A stretch of 64,000 bases of DNA from Crambe crambe (taxonomy: Eukaryota; Porifera; Demospongiae; Poecilosclerida; Crambeidae), in the NCBI GenBank assembly GCA_963924555.1, contig OZ004590.1, forward strand, positions 1,364,001 through 1,428,000, in the 5' to 3' direction. Position 1 is the first letter of the stretch. Each line of letters starts with the position of its first letter. This document shows positions 11,516 to 26,500 of the stretch, piece after piece. The notes beneath the pieces were generated by a model that did not search any database, was not told the origin of the DNA, and saw only the letters and a program-made list of their open reading frames with translations. The position numbers were made by a program, and so were the translations under genes.

Positions 11516-14500
11516 ATGATGGAGTCTGGAGAAGACTCCAATAAACTCTCCTTTCCCGAACTCCTGGCAGGTGAGCTCAAGTTGAGTGCAAATCAGTGGG
11601 AGGAGAGGAGGAATCCTACTCCAGCTCAGTCCAGTGATCAGGACCTGCAGTACTTTGAGGTGGACTGCCTGGTGAGTAAGCCTTCCACTTCCATTCCACT
11701 CCACTAGTTTCATGAAATTTGCAAGATTAACTGCAGCCTGCAGTCTCCATGCACTTAGCCAGCAGTGTATCATGGTGCTTATATCCTGCACTAATTGTCT
11801 TAGTCAGTGCTGTCACAGAAGAGATGATTTGTGTACAAGGTGTATGCAGTTGTTAGTTAGCTAGCCAGCAAAAGTGATGTATGTAGCTATACATTTGCTT
11901 AAACTTTGTCATTACTCCCCTTGCTGTAGGTTCATGATGATTGGATGTCATCAGTGAAAGGTGGTCATGTGGCTGACCCTCAGGTCCCACCGATATGTCA
12001 GGAGGAGATCCACTGGCTGCTGCAGCCTTCTTGTGAGTCTATCATGCCCCAGCCCTGGCAGAGAATCCATGTAATGTGCATCTGCAAACCCCCTCAGGCA
12101 GTGGGCAACTCAAGAAGGTAAGATCTACTTGCATGTAAAGACGGGTTATGTTGAGAGCTAGAAGGTATATCTACATGCACCATGTCCATGTAAGGATAAG
12201 AGTTATGTATGTTGATTTGAAGCAGCACAATGCAGATGGTGCCTTGGTTCATGGTACCTTGGTTTATGGTGAGAGATAGGACTCACAATAACAGTTGGGC
12301 ACAAGTATCTTGTCATTTTTTGCATTTATCTGGCCATCATTAATTTAAAACTGCTATTAGATAGTTATGTCAAGATAGCGTTAGTGCACTCCCTGGTAGA
12401 GATGCTTCATTCCTAGGATGGGAAGGTTCTACTCCCTGCATCTGATTTGAAGATGAGACTCACCCTTTTGAACCCTTTACCTATTTTATTTGTGCCTGAG
12501 AGAGTTAGCTTTGAGTCTCGACACCTAAGCAGTATTCTTTAAATATGGTCATAGACTGGAAGCAGTCAGAACTTTTTTGTTGACACTATAACAACCCTAC
12601 TCTTGAAAGTGATAAGGGAAAACAGTTTTGGATTAATTGCAGGCTAGTATTTGACCACAGCTGTATTCGTGTTTCCATATGAGTTGAAGGTGTTATGTAT
12701 ATTCATCTTATATTGTCCTTACAGGCATTGTAACTTGAATTGCCAGTCTCTCCCATTGTGAGGTTTTAATCGTCCATTCAATAGCTTGTGCGTGTACATA
12801 TAACTGTGCATATGTTAGTCAATGGACCACTCAACAAGTAACAATGCTTCTTAAATATCATATTGTGTTGTGTTGTATCACTTCAGTTTGGTAAATCTTC
12901 AAGTTTTCGTGCAATATTTCTGGAGAATTGAAAGTGTCCCCAAAAGTATTATGTATGTGTGCTATTTGAAATAGTTGTCACTTTCTCTCTAGAAAGACAG
13001 CTATTTTAAGGTGGTGGGCTGGTAATAACAATAAAGGGGTATGGCCTCACATAGTGTAGTGGCCAAGTAAAAGCTTAGAGTCAGGCCAAGGTTCAGGCTT
13101 AAAGGCTCCATTCTTGTGAAGACCAAGAGCTACTTGAGTGCTGCACTGGCTTCTTTCCCATTGATTGAATTATAGATTGTTTTAATTAAGCATGATGATG
13201 ATGTAATCTCTATGTAGACCCCTGTAATATCGAATAGCTACCTCCTGGCAAAAGAATGGCAATCATAGCTTGATCCTAGTGTGAGTGAGGCATCCTGAAG
13301 TGAGACAATTTCAATAAGGTACAGCCTTCAAAAACAGCTATAAGACTTTTTGGTGTCACTTTACATACTAAATTTTACTAGCTATTGTGTGGTGGGGCTC
13401 ATCATCCCATGCTTAGCACTGTTGGCAGCACTCGACTTTACAGCTAGAGCAGTCCTGCTCCTTGGCTTCACTTTACCCCCTTCATTGCATTCACTTTGGC
13501 TTGGCCTGTAGCCTGGGCCTTTTCCTCCTCCTAAAGTACCTACATAGGTTGTTCCATTACTGGTCTTGTGGAGACGTGATTTATTAACCAATCCCTCAGG
13601 CTATTTCAATACAAGTGTACACACATGTGCACACACTTTCTACATCAACAAAAATAACAACAACAACATTAATAACAGCAAACCCCTTGTGGATGTTTGT
13701 AGGACTCTCGTCCCCCAGTCCAGCAGTTTCTCCACTGAAAGCATTCACGAGTTCCTGACCCAAGTGGCACAGGAGAACTTGCTGCTATCCTGGAAGGAGG
13801 TGATGCAACTCCTCCATCGGCAGACTCAACAAACTCCCACCAAAGCTGCTCTCACTAGTGTAAGTCTCATTAGTGATGTATGTTACCCTTTCCTTTTCCA
13901 TTCCCAAAATTAATATTTTGATGCATTCAGTTTTAAATTAATTATTATGATGACAAAAGTTTGAGCATTATTTTCAGTTTCTCTGTTTTCCTATAATAAA
14001 CAATTTTGATACCATTCATCTCCTCTTTCTAAATAATTTTGTTGGTTATATCTTCCAGACTTACCAACAGCTTAAGGTAAAAGGTTATTTTAAAAAACTC
14101 CATACTGTTAAAAGTATGCTTTGTATAGATTATAGCTACCTCCAATGATCTCTTTTACACATGTAGCTCTTTGTGCATGAGCTGGTGCAACAACTCTATC
14201 ACCTCGAGGTCCACTACATTAAGACTGGAGAAGAGGATGAATCATCAGTCAATCAATGGACTCAAACCTTAAAAACATTCCATTCCAGTTCCAAAACATA
14301 CCATTTGAGTTCGAATGACAAAGGCAGAAAAAATTTGGATGAGTCGAATGGAAATCACCCAAATCTCTCCCCACTTTTAGCATCTCTGGAATCCAGACAT
14401 GCCTTTTACTTCATCTACCCTTACATGAGGTTCACACTGTTCGATGCAGCCATGCACAGTCCAGGGATGCTGGAAGACTCAGTGGCCAAGCCTCTTTTTG

Positions 14501-17500
14501 TGCTCTACCAACTCCTCAACCTTCTCAAGCACTGCCACAGCAAAGGGGCAACCCTCGGAGACATCAGTCTCAAAAATGTTTTCATGGATGCACGACTCTG
14601 GGTCCAACTCAGACTCCCTGCAGATATGTTCAAGTCTCCTTCAAAATCCATCACAGATACAGCCATTGCAGGTAGTACAGGCACAGCTGGTGCAGGTATG
14701 GAAGTTTCCGCACCTTCAAAAGTGGTCAAGGAAAGAACCAAGAGGCGTGATTCTGAGAAAGGGATGGATGAGTATGATGCAGCAGATGATGCTGGAAATG
14801 AAGACGATTATGAAACAGGAGAAGACCGATTAACACCATCTCTCTCCACACCACGGAACTCTCTCCATCTTTCTCAGGATGGCTCCACACACACACTTAC
14901 AGGTATTACAGACCACCCTCCCCCTCCCTCCCTCTCCTCCTCCTCTCCTCACTCGTCCCAGTCACCTCCAGCTCTCCATACCTGTGAGGCCACCCAGAAG
15001 TGGCGAATAGGTGAACTGTCTAACTTTGATTACCTGATGTTGCTGAATCAACATGCGGGACGTGTGATGGGCGACCCCAACAATCATCCCATCTTCCCGT
15101 GGGTCATGGACTTCACCTACAAAGATGGCGGCTATCGAGACCTCAGCAAGTCCAAGTATCGTCTGAATAAGGGAGACAGACAGCTGGACTTCACCTATGT
15201 GAGTGCGCAGGAAGATCTGAGGCGAGGACAAGATCAAGAGTCCTTAGTCCCCCACCACATAGGGGACATTTCATCTGACGTGACTTACTACGTCTACTTG
15301 GCTAGGAAAACACCTAAGGATGTCCTGTGTTCTCGTGTGAGGCCTCAGTGGGTTCCAGAAGAGTACCCTTCAACCATTGCTAAGATGTATACCTGGACAC
15401 CGGATGAGTGCATCCCAGAGTTTTATACAGACCCCAGTCTGTTCCGATCCATCCACCCTGATCTCCCTGACCTCGCTGTGCCAGAGTGGGCTAGCTCTCC
15501 TGAGGAGCTGGTCTCCATCCACCGAGGAGCACTTGAAGGAGATGTGGTCTCTGCTCACCTCCATAACTGGATTGACCTGATGTTTGGGTACAAGCTCTCA
15601 GGACATGATGCTGTACGTGCTAAGAATGTCTACGTGTCCTTAGTCGACAAACATAAGAATCCCACGAACTGTGGCATTGTTCAGCTCTTCAAGTCTTCTC
15701 ACCCCAAGAGAATTCAAGCTTCTTCAGCTCCTCTGTCTATATCCTCTTGGAACTCATACCTGAGCATGAGTAGCTTGACCAATGCCACCACCTTCCCTAT
15801 CAACCAGCCTCCTTCCAATCCCACCAGTAGAAGTTTGTCCACACAACGGTTTGCCTCTCCTCAGCCTAGCAATGGCAAGACTTTGGAGTCCATCATCATC
15901 GAGTCTGCCAACACTCAGACCACTCCTCTCCATGGAGATGGTGCTCAAATGGAACATGAAAGTCAGGATGATGATTTCACTGGTTCGTTTGAGCATGTCG
16001 ACATCAATGAAGTCAAGGAAAAGCTACGTGCGTCCAATCACACCCCTCGTCTGCCCAATGGTGACATTGGTATTAATTATGGGGACATCCCCAGCAGTTC
16101 CACCACAAGTGAGCTAAAAAATCAATCCAAACCTCGAGGAGAGAGCATCGTCATGCCAACACCTTCCAGTCGTTTCAGGGTTCCCATGGTGAACATGATC
16201 TTCAATCGTCAGCGGAACAAGGGGAATGCCATGGACCTGGATGGGAGCTACGAGTGGCAGCAGGAAAAAGTGTCCCTACCCAAGGAGGCTAACTTGCTCC
16301 ACCCCTTGACCAGGCTGGAGGAAATGGCTCACTTTGCATTCAAGTCTTGTAAGGATGATGGCAGCATGTACAGAGAAAAGTGGAAACCAGAAGACCTACT
16401 CATCTTTGATGTAAGTGGAACTCATTTGTCATTTGCATATGCATGGATGATTAGGCTGAGTGAGTGAAATAAACAAGCCCCTCTATATCAGTATGCATTG
16501 TATGTACCAAAACATATTTCTATTGCTTGGAAACTTGGGTCAAAGGTTGTGCCAGCAGAGGCAGTTTTAGTTTCTAGCCACCTTTCAGGGAGCAGCAGAA
16601 ATATATCCAGATCTAGCTTGATCTTGTGGTAGTTCATAACTACACATTTATTCCTGTGCCTTACATTCCTAGTTAATAGTCCCCAAAACAACACCATCAG
16701 TTTGCCTTAGTTTTTTTTTATTATGCCTTTAGTAATAGTATTCATGGTGTGTATTATGTTATAACAACTTTCACTTTCCATGCATGTGTGTGTGTGTGTT
16801 TAAACTATAGATTTCTTGGAATTGATGTGCATTTAGAATATATCCTGCATGGATTTGATCCTGGCTAGATTTATTTGTGAGACAAAGGATTGCAGGTTGG
16901 TTGGGGGAGAAGACTTTGCTTGTTTATGTAAGAGCTATTGTTCTGAACAATGGCTAGTGGTAAATTTCTCCCTCAACCAACCTGCAATCCTCTTGATTAC
17001 ACATCAATTGAGGGTACCACTTACTGTCTGATTAATGGCAACTTTGCAGCCTCTTATTTTTATGTCATGATTTTTTATTCTTCAGACTTCTTCAAATTCT
17101 AACTTTCACCCCATCATCAAAGTTTTCCACCAGCTGGGTGAGGACCCCTGCTATTACCCCTCATTTGATGAGCGGGTTGCGCTGGATGTGGCAGCTGTGA
17201 CCTGCACTATGATTGAGTTATGTTCCATAAAGCAACTCAGGTCGGCCACACCCACCAACCCTACCCTCCTCCAGAGAATCACTACCATTAGAAAGCTGCT
17301 CAAGAGAGGACAGCTCCGTCTACCAAGGTCAGATGCCAGGATGATTAATGGGGGTAGGGAGAGAACTAGCCTTGTACCCTGGTCCTGTTTTTTTTTTTTT
17401 TTTTTTTTTTTTGGCAGCAGGGCCTGGGTATGAGACTAGGAGAAAACCTCATAGAACTGTACATGTATTACTGTGCTTATACATAGCTTTGCTTGCCAGA

Positions 17501-20500
17501 CCTGTTATTCAGTTGGACCTAAAACAGAGTGTATTGCATAAGCCATAATGCATTCAAAGTGTGGGTATAAGATAACAAGCTACCAGCAACAGTTATAGCA
17601 GGACTAAACTATCCAATCACAAAAGCCCACGGTGTGTGTTGTAGTGTCAGTGTGATACTGGACATACATAAGTTGGATTTGTGATGACATTAATTTTAAT
17701 TTTCTCTTTCTAGCTACCTGTCCTACCTGGCAGACTTTGTGCTATGTCCAGAGCAACCAGGCACCTCTTCCCTTCACATGAGCAGCCTTAAACTTCCCTC
17801 TTTAACCCCTTCTATCCTCCTCCAGCCATTCCTTCCCATTGTAACCTTCCCCACTTACTTCCAACTCCTCTACAAGTTTGTGTACCAACTGGAACAGCTC
17901 TGTCACTCAAATGGTATTGACTATGCCACGCTAGATCACCACCAACTCTCCATGGCAGCTAATTTGTCCCTCAAGAAAGGCAACAGTGAGAGAGATTTCG
18001 ATGGAATCTTTGCATTTATTTCCAAACAACTCGACTCTCTTCTGGAAGAGGTGACAGACGAGGGTTTCCCTCTGCTACTCTTGCACATATTCCCATTTTT
18101 CCAATACCCAGAGACAGCTTTTGATGCTGTATACACATTCCTCTCTCCTCTATCCCAACACATGAGTAGAGAGAGCATTGAACAGGTCTTCATCACAGTT
18201 ATCATTCGACTCTTCGACATGGCAACAGAACCACATCAAAGAGGACAGCTTCTCAGCAGGACAACTTCTGACATCCTTTTGAAAAGATTTGGTCTCACTA
18301 CATTTTTGAATCGATTCCTGGGTTTCCTAATCGAGGCAGTGATTGAGCCCACCAGAACCTCCTCTAAATCTCACACCAGCAAGAAGTTTAACTCCAATAT
18401 CATCCGCATGAACTCACAGAGCATGTTGACTCTAGATCTGCTCCAGTCTCAGGGCTATGACCATGCTGATGGGCGTGGTCATGACACAAGTGTGAATATG
18501 TCCTTTGGTCTTTCCATGACGGACCCAAGTTACGATTCTGACAAGGAAACATCCAGCGATGAGTCTGAGGATGAAATTGCTGAAAGTTCTCTTCTTGCCA
18601 AGTCCAGCATGTTGAGTGGTGAGGGAGAGATGGAAGGTGCCAGTCAGAGTCCGATGATTCTGGCTGCCCAGACTGCTGCTAATAACCCACCTCCTCCCCC
18701 TTCCCTGCTTGGCTCCCTCGTCAATTCTCTGCAGAGTTCCATGAGGATGGGTGACCAGGAGGAGGTAGAAATTGGCAAGACAGTGGAAAGGTCAGAGAGC
18801 GGTGAGGAACCACTGGAAGATAACATTTCACGTTTCTCGATTCTTAGTTCTGTTCAGCCACAAGAGCCTCGGAAGGATCTGATGAATTCCTACCAAGATT
18901 CAGTTTCTCTTTCTTCCTCATCTCAGTTTGACCCCACTCAGAGTGTGACCTCAGTGTATTCCCAAGATTCTCTTGCAAGTGATGCTCCCTTCACCAGGTC
19001 CCTGCCCCCCCAGCATCAACTATCCCCTTACATCAATCATCTCAGCAAGGAAAACTCCCTGCCAATGGGAATGAAGTGGGGCTTGACCTCGCTACAGAAT
19101 GGATTTGATAAGCATTATGATTTGGGGTCTGGTGAGGAGAGGGAAGGGGATGATACGGACACTCTTGAAGATGAAAGTGTCTATTCCTATGACCCTCAAG
19201 TCCTGGCTATCAATCTCAACGTGTCAGAAGTGGCAGCTGATTGCCTGGCATGGCTGATGCGTCGTCTTGGTCCCCTCCTTGCCTCCCAGCACATTGTGAG
19301 GCCATTGATTGAGGGTCTCCACCGCTGCTTCACTGGAATCCTTAACCTCAGAGGGAGAGAGGTGGCAGCCCTCAAGTGTTTGACATCCTTTACCGAATGC
19401 TATGGGGAAGCTGTGATCAAGAAAATGTACTTTTCTCATGCTGAAAACATGGTCAGTTCCCTTCAATCAGATAGTGTGTTAAATGTGGAAATAGTTCAGT
19501 AGATGTAAGTAGTGAATATTTGTACTGATAAGTACAGTTGATTTAGTAAAACTTTCTGGACTTTTGTATCCAGTGGTTAGGCTACATCAATGAAATGTGG
19601 TAACCTGTGTGGTAGGATACTCTGTTACAAGTCTGGGATATGCCAGAGGCATGTGCTAGTACACACACAAGGACAATAGTTCAAAGTTATAGGTCAAAGT
19701 GTATTCACTTTAAAGTTCACATGGTCATTGACCTTATGAATTTGCTAGGATTATTGTATATAACCCTCAGCCTATGTATATCTATAATCTTATGATATTT
19801 TTAAGTGTTCCTAATGTTTGTCCATTATTGCACTGTGATGTGATATGATGTGATGTGATATGATGTGATGTTATGTGATATGATGTTATGTGATGTGATG
19901 TGATGTGGTGTGATATGTGATGTGCATATGCAGGTGGCCTCTGCAACCAACCGGATGACGGTCAAGACAGAGGCTGGAGTGGCAGCTTCTCTTGGGATAA
20001 TTAGAGTCAGCATCAAGTCTCTTTCTAAGAACACCCTTGCAGACTGTTCTCTGGTGAGTGTGTTATGGTTGAGTAGGTTGTAACACTAAAATGAAACTAA
20101 GGTGGTACGTACTTCATTGATTGATTGGTTGGAAAAGGATTGAAGACCAATGGTCAATTAATATACTAACTCTGAGATTAATGTTTATGTGGATCATTTG
20201 TTACTGCAGGAGTTATGTGACAAGTACTTCCTTCCTCTGATCCAACTCCTCTCCTCTCAAACTACCTTCCCCAGTGGAGGGAAGGCTCGTGCAGCCATCT
20301 GCCACTCCATGGTCAAGCTGTTGGTCCTCCTCGGAGAGAATCTTGGTCGAGATATTGCCAGTACCATCCTTGGCTCCACCTTGCAGTGCTTCTTCTCAAG
20401 CTTCAGCAGTGTGCACCAAGATGAACAAAGGCAGTCGACAGAGGACACCTTGAAGATGTCCACCAATGAAGAGACCAAGACCAGTATGGGAAGAACCTCA

Positions 20501-23500
20501 AGGGATAACTTGAACCTCCCTTTAAAGAGCTCCTCCCCCACCCTGAAGCATACTAACTCTGCCTCTCGCCCGGAGGCAAAGGTAGTGGATTTCCACCCTC
20601 TGGTCACTACCTCCCAGGAAGATCCAGGGGGTGTAAAGGACATCAAGGAGAGTGAGTTCTACCGCCAGCTCAGCACCACATTTTCCAAGGCCATGGCTCA
20701 CTCTTCCTACATCACCTTCTGCAAACTCCTCGGCCAGTACTACCTCCAAGATACACTCTACAATGCTGACCTCGTAGAGCAGCTGGCCTATAGTCATGAT
20801 GAGGTGGCTGTGCCCAACAGCCCTCTGGCCAGTATCTTGACTGAAGCCATCAGCTGTGATTCAGACACTGACTCCAACTCCAGTAGTGATGAGTCTGATG
20901 AGGACGTGGGCATAGCCAGGGAAGCTGCACTGAAGGTGGGGCCTATTGCTGCGGTGACAGGACTCAATTTGGAGGAGGCTGGGTTCAGGAAGTCATCATG
21001 GTTTGTGGATTTGGAGGAGATGAATGAAGAGGAAAGTGCAAGCAGTCCTGTGGGAAGTAAGGAGGTAAGAGAGTTAAATGTATTGTTTTACATACATAGA
21101 AAGTGAAACACAATATCCACGGTTTTGATATCTGTCTCAGTTCCCAAGCTCCACAATTTCCATGAGTTATTCCCCTAGGCCTGAGTTTTGAGCACCAGGT
21201 ACTACTCATGAGGAGGAATTTTGGGCAGAAAATGACGGGACAAAATTAAGAAATGACCATGAAATATCCTATAAATAGGTATTATCATGGGTATAGGGGA
21301 GGTAACTGCAGAGTATCACTAATTAAAAATACCATGGAGGTATGAGGGTTATCATAGATATAGGAGGCAGGGATTGATACAGAGGTCATGAAAACCTGGG
21401 ATTTCCCCCCTCAAACCTAGAGTGAACCTAGAGTGTCCCGGTACCTCCCAGGGATTTTTTGCTTGGAGGGGGAAATTGCAATTGTATGGACGATGTGTAT
21501 TCTGAGTGTCAAATGTGTGTTGGAGCATAGTATGCATAGTGTGTGGTAGTATGATACATATTGAAGGCCCTGAACTTACTACGTGAAATTTTAGACATTT
21601 TAATGAAAATAGACACGTTGCATAAATTTGGTAGTGGTGGGGGTTTTCTTTTGGGGGGTGGAGATAGATATACAGAGTTCAAATATGTTTGGTGTGTCCT
21701 TTACAGGGTGGTTCAGTTTCCTCACCAGTCAAGACCACGTTTCTGGAGAGAAATGTTGCCACATTTGACGCTAAGTTCTCAGGTGTGACCCCCCACCCTG
21801 AAACTACTCCAGCTCCAGCTGGTGGGCGTGGCATAGGAGTAAATCCCCCACCTTCAACTTCAAGTAGTCAGTCTTCAACCAATGAGCAGACGTTTGCCCT
21901 CCTGGGGGCGTGGGAGGACCTTTGGGAGAGTCACCTCCATGAACGTAAGATCCTCAGTTGCACTGTAATATCCTGGTATAGTGTCCCTATGTGTCCTGGG
22001 AATCAGGATGCTGTTATTGTGCTCAATAATGAAGTGCATGATTAGGTTAAGGTTATACTGTGCAATGGCTGAGGATAGCTAGTGTATGTATTACAGTGCT
22101 TCTGATAAGAAATCAGTGTCCAGACATGATATCCTAACATTTACAATTTGACTGTCTATATTGAAGTCAAGGGTTCCTGATGACTCAAGGAGTCTATATC
22201 GAGGTCAAGGGTTCCGCTGACTGGGGGGTTAAGGATTCCACAGGTCTATATAGAGGTCAAGGGTCCCACTGACCCAGGGGTGTGTATTGAGGTCAAGGGT
22301 TCATAATTATGATGACTTATGGTGTTTCTTGTAGCCATGTACCGGAGAGAAGGTTTCCATCACTTCAGAGGATGCAAGCTGCAGACTTACGCAGGTAAGT
22401 ATAGTCAGTGAGAGCACTGTATGTGTGACATGTGGCATGCATGATGAGAGCATGAGAATGAGTGTAGCCAGTGAGTATCAATACTGACAGTATGCACTTA
22501 CATGTATGGGAAAGTACATGCAGTGATTCACTATTAAAAAAAAAAAAAAGACTTTAATGACATACAAGTCTGAGTAGCACAGTCAGTCAGGGGATTGTAG
22601 ACTATCACATTGCATCATGGGGATAGATGAGATGCACACAGAAGTATGACTAATGAGCTCATCCATAATTGTCCCTAAGAGAAACTGCTGCAATGTCCCC
22701 AACAGTTACATGTAAGGATTACCTATTGTTTGTTTGTTTTTTTTATAATGAGAGTGAAAGAGAAACGATACATACATAGAAGGTTGCATAATGTCTCCAT
22801 TTTGTTATGAAATGACCATTATGTTTGTTTATCTTGTGTTGTGTACCTAAGACCCTAAGACTTGTGTGCACTGTGATGTAAGGGTTGATTTTATTTTTAT
22901 GGGTGCATTGAGAATAGCAATTAGTGAATTCCAATTCTGGTTAAATATGGAAGCAAAGTAATTGGTATTTGGTCAGATGATTGGTGTTCCCAAGATTAGT
23001 AAACTGATATGCCAACATAAGTGATCTTTTATTTTTGTGCACTAGTCATTCAGGAACCAAGTAGATACTGTATACAGATCAGTGTTTTCTTGATCACAGT
23101 AATGTAAATCACACTATTCATAGGGTGGACACTTCATTGTTGATGCATTCTGCAGGTTCTAGTGCTCACAAGGGAGCAATAAAATGTCTGTCAGTATCTG
23201 ATGGTGAGCACTTCTTCATCAGTGGAAGCAAGGACAAGACTGTTAAGATTTGGAGTCTGCGTAACCAGGGGCATGCGTCGGCAGTTGGATGTCAGCTGAC
23301 TTATAGTGGCCACCAGAAGCCTGTGGTTGCCGTGGAACTGCTTGAACGGACTGACACAGTGGCCTCCTGTGATGGAGCTTTGCATGTGAGTTTGTTACTT
23401 ACCAGCTAACTCAGTCTGCTGTGCCAATAATGATATGTAAGTGTATGGATTATACACTGATTGGCAAAGCTGTATGTAGGTGTAGTGCACACACATCATG

Positions 23501-26500
23501 CTGTGACATAGTAGCTATGTATATGGTTTTGCTATTAAAGAGGTAGAATGTCCTTAGGTCACTTCTGGTCAGGATTCATGATTCAACTTTCATATGATGG
23601 TGAATCTGGTGGTTAACTATGTTACTTCCTTTGCTAGCTGTAATGGTTGCTGTGTCTGTAACAGTGACCTTAGCAGTTGCCAAGTCAGGTCCCCGATAAT
23701 GACCAAACTACAGCTGTAGTATCTCCTTCTAATGTTGGACTGTGCCATTCATTTAAAATCAATATGAGTGATGAGATATTTTATAGTGGTCAGCTGCATG
23801 TCAGGCATTTTGGGAGATTGGCTTCCTTTAAAGTCCCTCTGGGAGAGGTTATAACATTTCAAAGGGCTGCATATTTGTTGAATATGAAGTCTGTGGCTTC
23901 ACCTTCAGTTTGTGCAGAATTCCAGGAAGGGATGTTCTCTGGATGGAGACTGACCGGTCTTCCTGTGACCTGACTAGCCCCTGCCAACCAGTTATGATCT
24001 TGTGGGTGTTCCATTAATAATGGGTGCCTGCTGATACATTATATCTTGTGACATTTTCTCCTGTTATTTACTGACTTTTTAAACCTGCAATAGCATTTAA
24101 AAACTGCTCATGTTATAATATGATAGAGTGCCTAGAGACTTTATTACAATTTTGAAGTATATAGTAGAACTTTCAGATCATACTAGCTATGGTGTAGTAC
24201 ATCTTGCAGAATGTTGTGATCTATTGTTGTTGTCCACCCTGTTCATGGGCTATCCTCCATAAAATTCATGTCTATAGATAGGGAAGTGAGGAAACAGTAG
24301 GCAATTTAAGTTTCATGATATGATTATGAAAAATATTTTCACTGTTGAGTGTGACAACCATGGTTCATTTTGGGGATGACCTTTGCAAATTTGGTTGCTA
24401 TGCATAATAATAGGAGGCATGTGACAGTCGATATGATTTAGGAATGCCATACTCTCTGGTCACACAAAATATGACCTTTTTATTCAGAACTCTCATGGCT
24501 TTGTGGTTTCAATCTAGGGAGATAAGCAGTGGTTTCTCCCCTTCCTGGTCTGTCTGTGGTGACAGTGGTGATGTCCTCTCCCCGTGGGGTGAGCTGGCGC
24601 AATATAAATGGTTCCTATTGATCAGCTATGGAGAACAAAAGCATCTCTGTACTCACTTTTTGCCCTCCCTTTGATGAGACTACGTGTATAGGGAGTGTTT
24701 AAATGGGACAATATTTGAGTGGCCATTCACACCAAAACAGTCTGGTTGCACATGCTCTTCCAAGCAAGCCTCTTTTTGGAGGCTCCAACAGTGCACTGTA
24801 CATTACTACAAACATTGGAGGGGGGAAATCCCAGGATGCCCCACCCTCTGGATGAAACCCTGGAGCCTCATTGTACCTTTCCAATTAGGATTCAGGACAA
24901 GTAAATAATTCTACTTACATTTATCCTGAAGACATCTGCCATCTTGTATTGGTCTCTGTATTCTGTTGATGCCTTTGTTGTATTGATGATGTATACCTGG
25001 ATTTTCTAGTTGTGGGACCCTGAGACTGGCTACCTCATCCACCAGTTCACCTCCCCTCGCAGCTCTACATTTGTCACCATGCGACCTCTCCCCTCATCCC
25101 AAGTCGTCCTAGCAGCAGCCACAGCAGACCTCCATCTCAGGTAAACCTCAATACAGCCTAAAAATGGCCAATCTTCTATAAGTGTGTAATGTAAAGTATA
25201 GGCCCTCCTCTCCTCCCAGGAGGGACTAAGTGATAGGATTACATACCACAAGCATGCTTCCAGTGGCCCACACTTCCAGTGGCCTAGTGGTTAAGTGGTA
25301 CACTTCATGGCAAGTGGAATGGTTGTGGTGGTTTAGAGATAAGTGCACTCTATTAATTTTGTGCAAGCATAAGAATTATCACCTGTGTCTGTACATAGGT
25401 TCATAGACACTCGGATGAAGTCCTTCCTGCACTTGTGGAAACTGCAGTTCCCCACTGGAGGTATGCATGGTAGGTTGTGTGTGCAAGTTCATTCAATGCC
25501 AGTTAGTACTGATTTTAATACTGTCAATGCCAGTACTGATTTTAGTACTGTATTCTCATTCAATGCCAGTACTGATTAACCCTCAGCACATGCATGAGAG
25601 GGTCAGTTGTGTCTGTTATCTATAACATCTTGAGATCTGCACCATTTGCATGCTTTAAACAACCTTAACGGGAAGTAGTTATGACTTAAATTTTCTGACT
25701 TCTTATACAAAGATAGCATCTTTGAGAAAAATGCCACCAAACTTCACTTATGGACTTTGTACCTTGTGGGCACCGCCTCCTAGCATAATAGTGCGAGCGA
25801 GTGTCTAGCTAATCCCACGCGCATGACATGTGGATATCATATTGGAGTTAGCTGGATCTGAATCTTTCTGAAGTAAGTCTTCTGAACTCAACTGCCTTTC
25901 CAAGCACTGAGGGTTAGCACTTTAGTGCTTTTCATTTTAACACAGTACTGATTTTAATACTGTACTCTCATTCAACACCAGTACTCAGTGCCAGTACTGA
26001 TTTTAGTACTATACTCTCATTCAATGCCAGTACTGATTTTAATACTGTACTCTCATACTGATGTACTCTCATTCAATTATATTGTAATGCCAGTACTGAA
26101 CAGTGTTGGTATTTAACCTGACAGTGTGTTTCTATAGCAGGATGTTGGTCTTCCTCTCAATGTTTAATTTAGCCGGAGTACTGTGTGGTAACAGCACTCT
26201 TGCAACTGAGGTCTTCATCACAAGCTGTTTCCTAGACATAGGTTCAGTTTTAGCCTTACCAAATAGCTCTTACAGTGTGGCACTGTTATTACAGCACCTA
26301 TGCCTCTAGGGAGGCACTAGTACTGGAACAGTAAGGAAACCACATGCACCACAGCATTCTCCCACCCCTTATCAAACTCTGTTGCCTTCAGCTGTCAACT
26401 TAGTAACAAAAACTGCACTCCTTAGGCACACAACTGTCAGAGGATGAGAAATCTGTAACTGTTTGCTATGGATATTGATGTCATACCCAAGACTACTACA

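Noticed and set aside
21352..24900. Possible repeat shared by WDR81 introns near 21400 and 24800
   Set aside because: Both contain AGGGGGGAAAT and CCTCCCAGG-like words, but I could not align them convincingly over any length.
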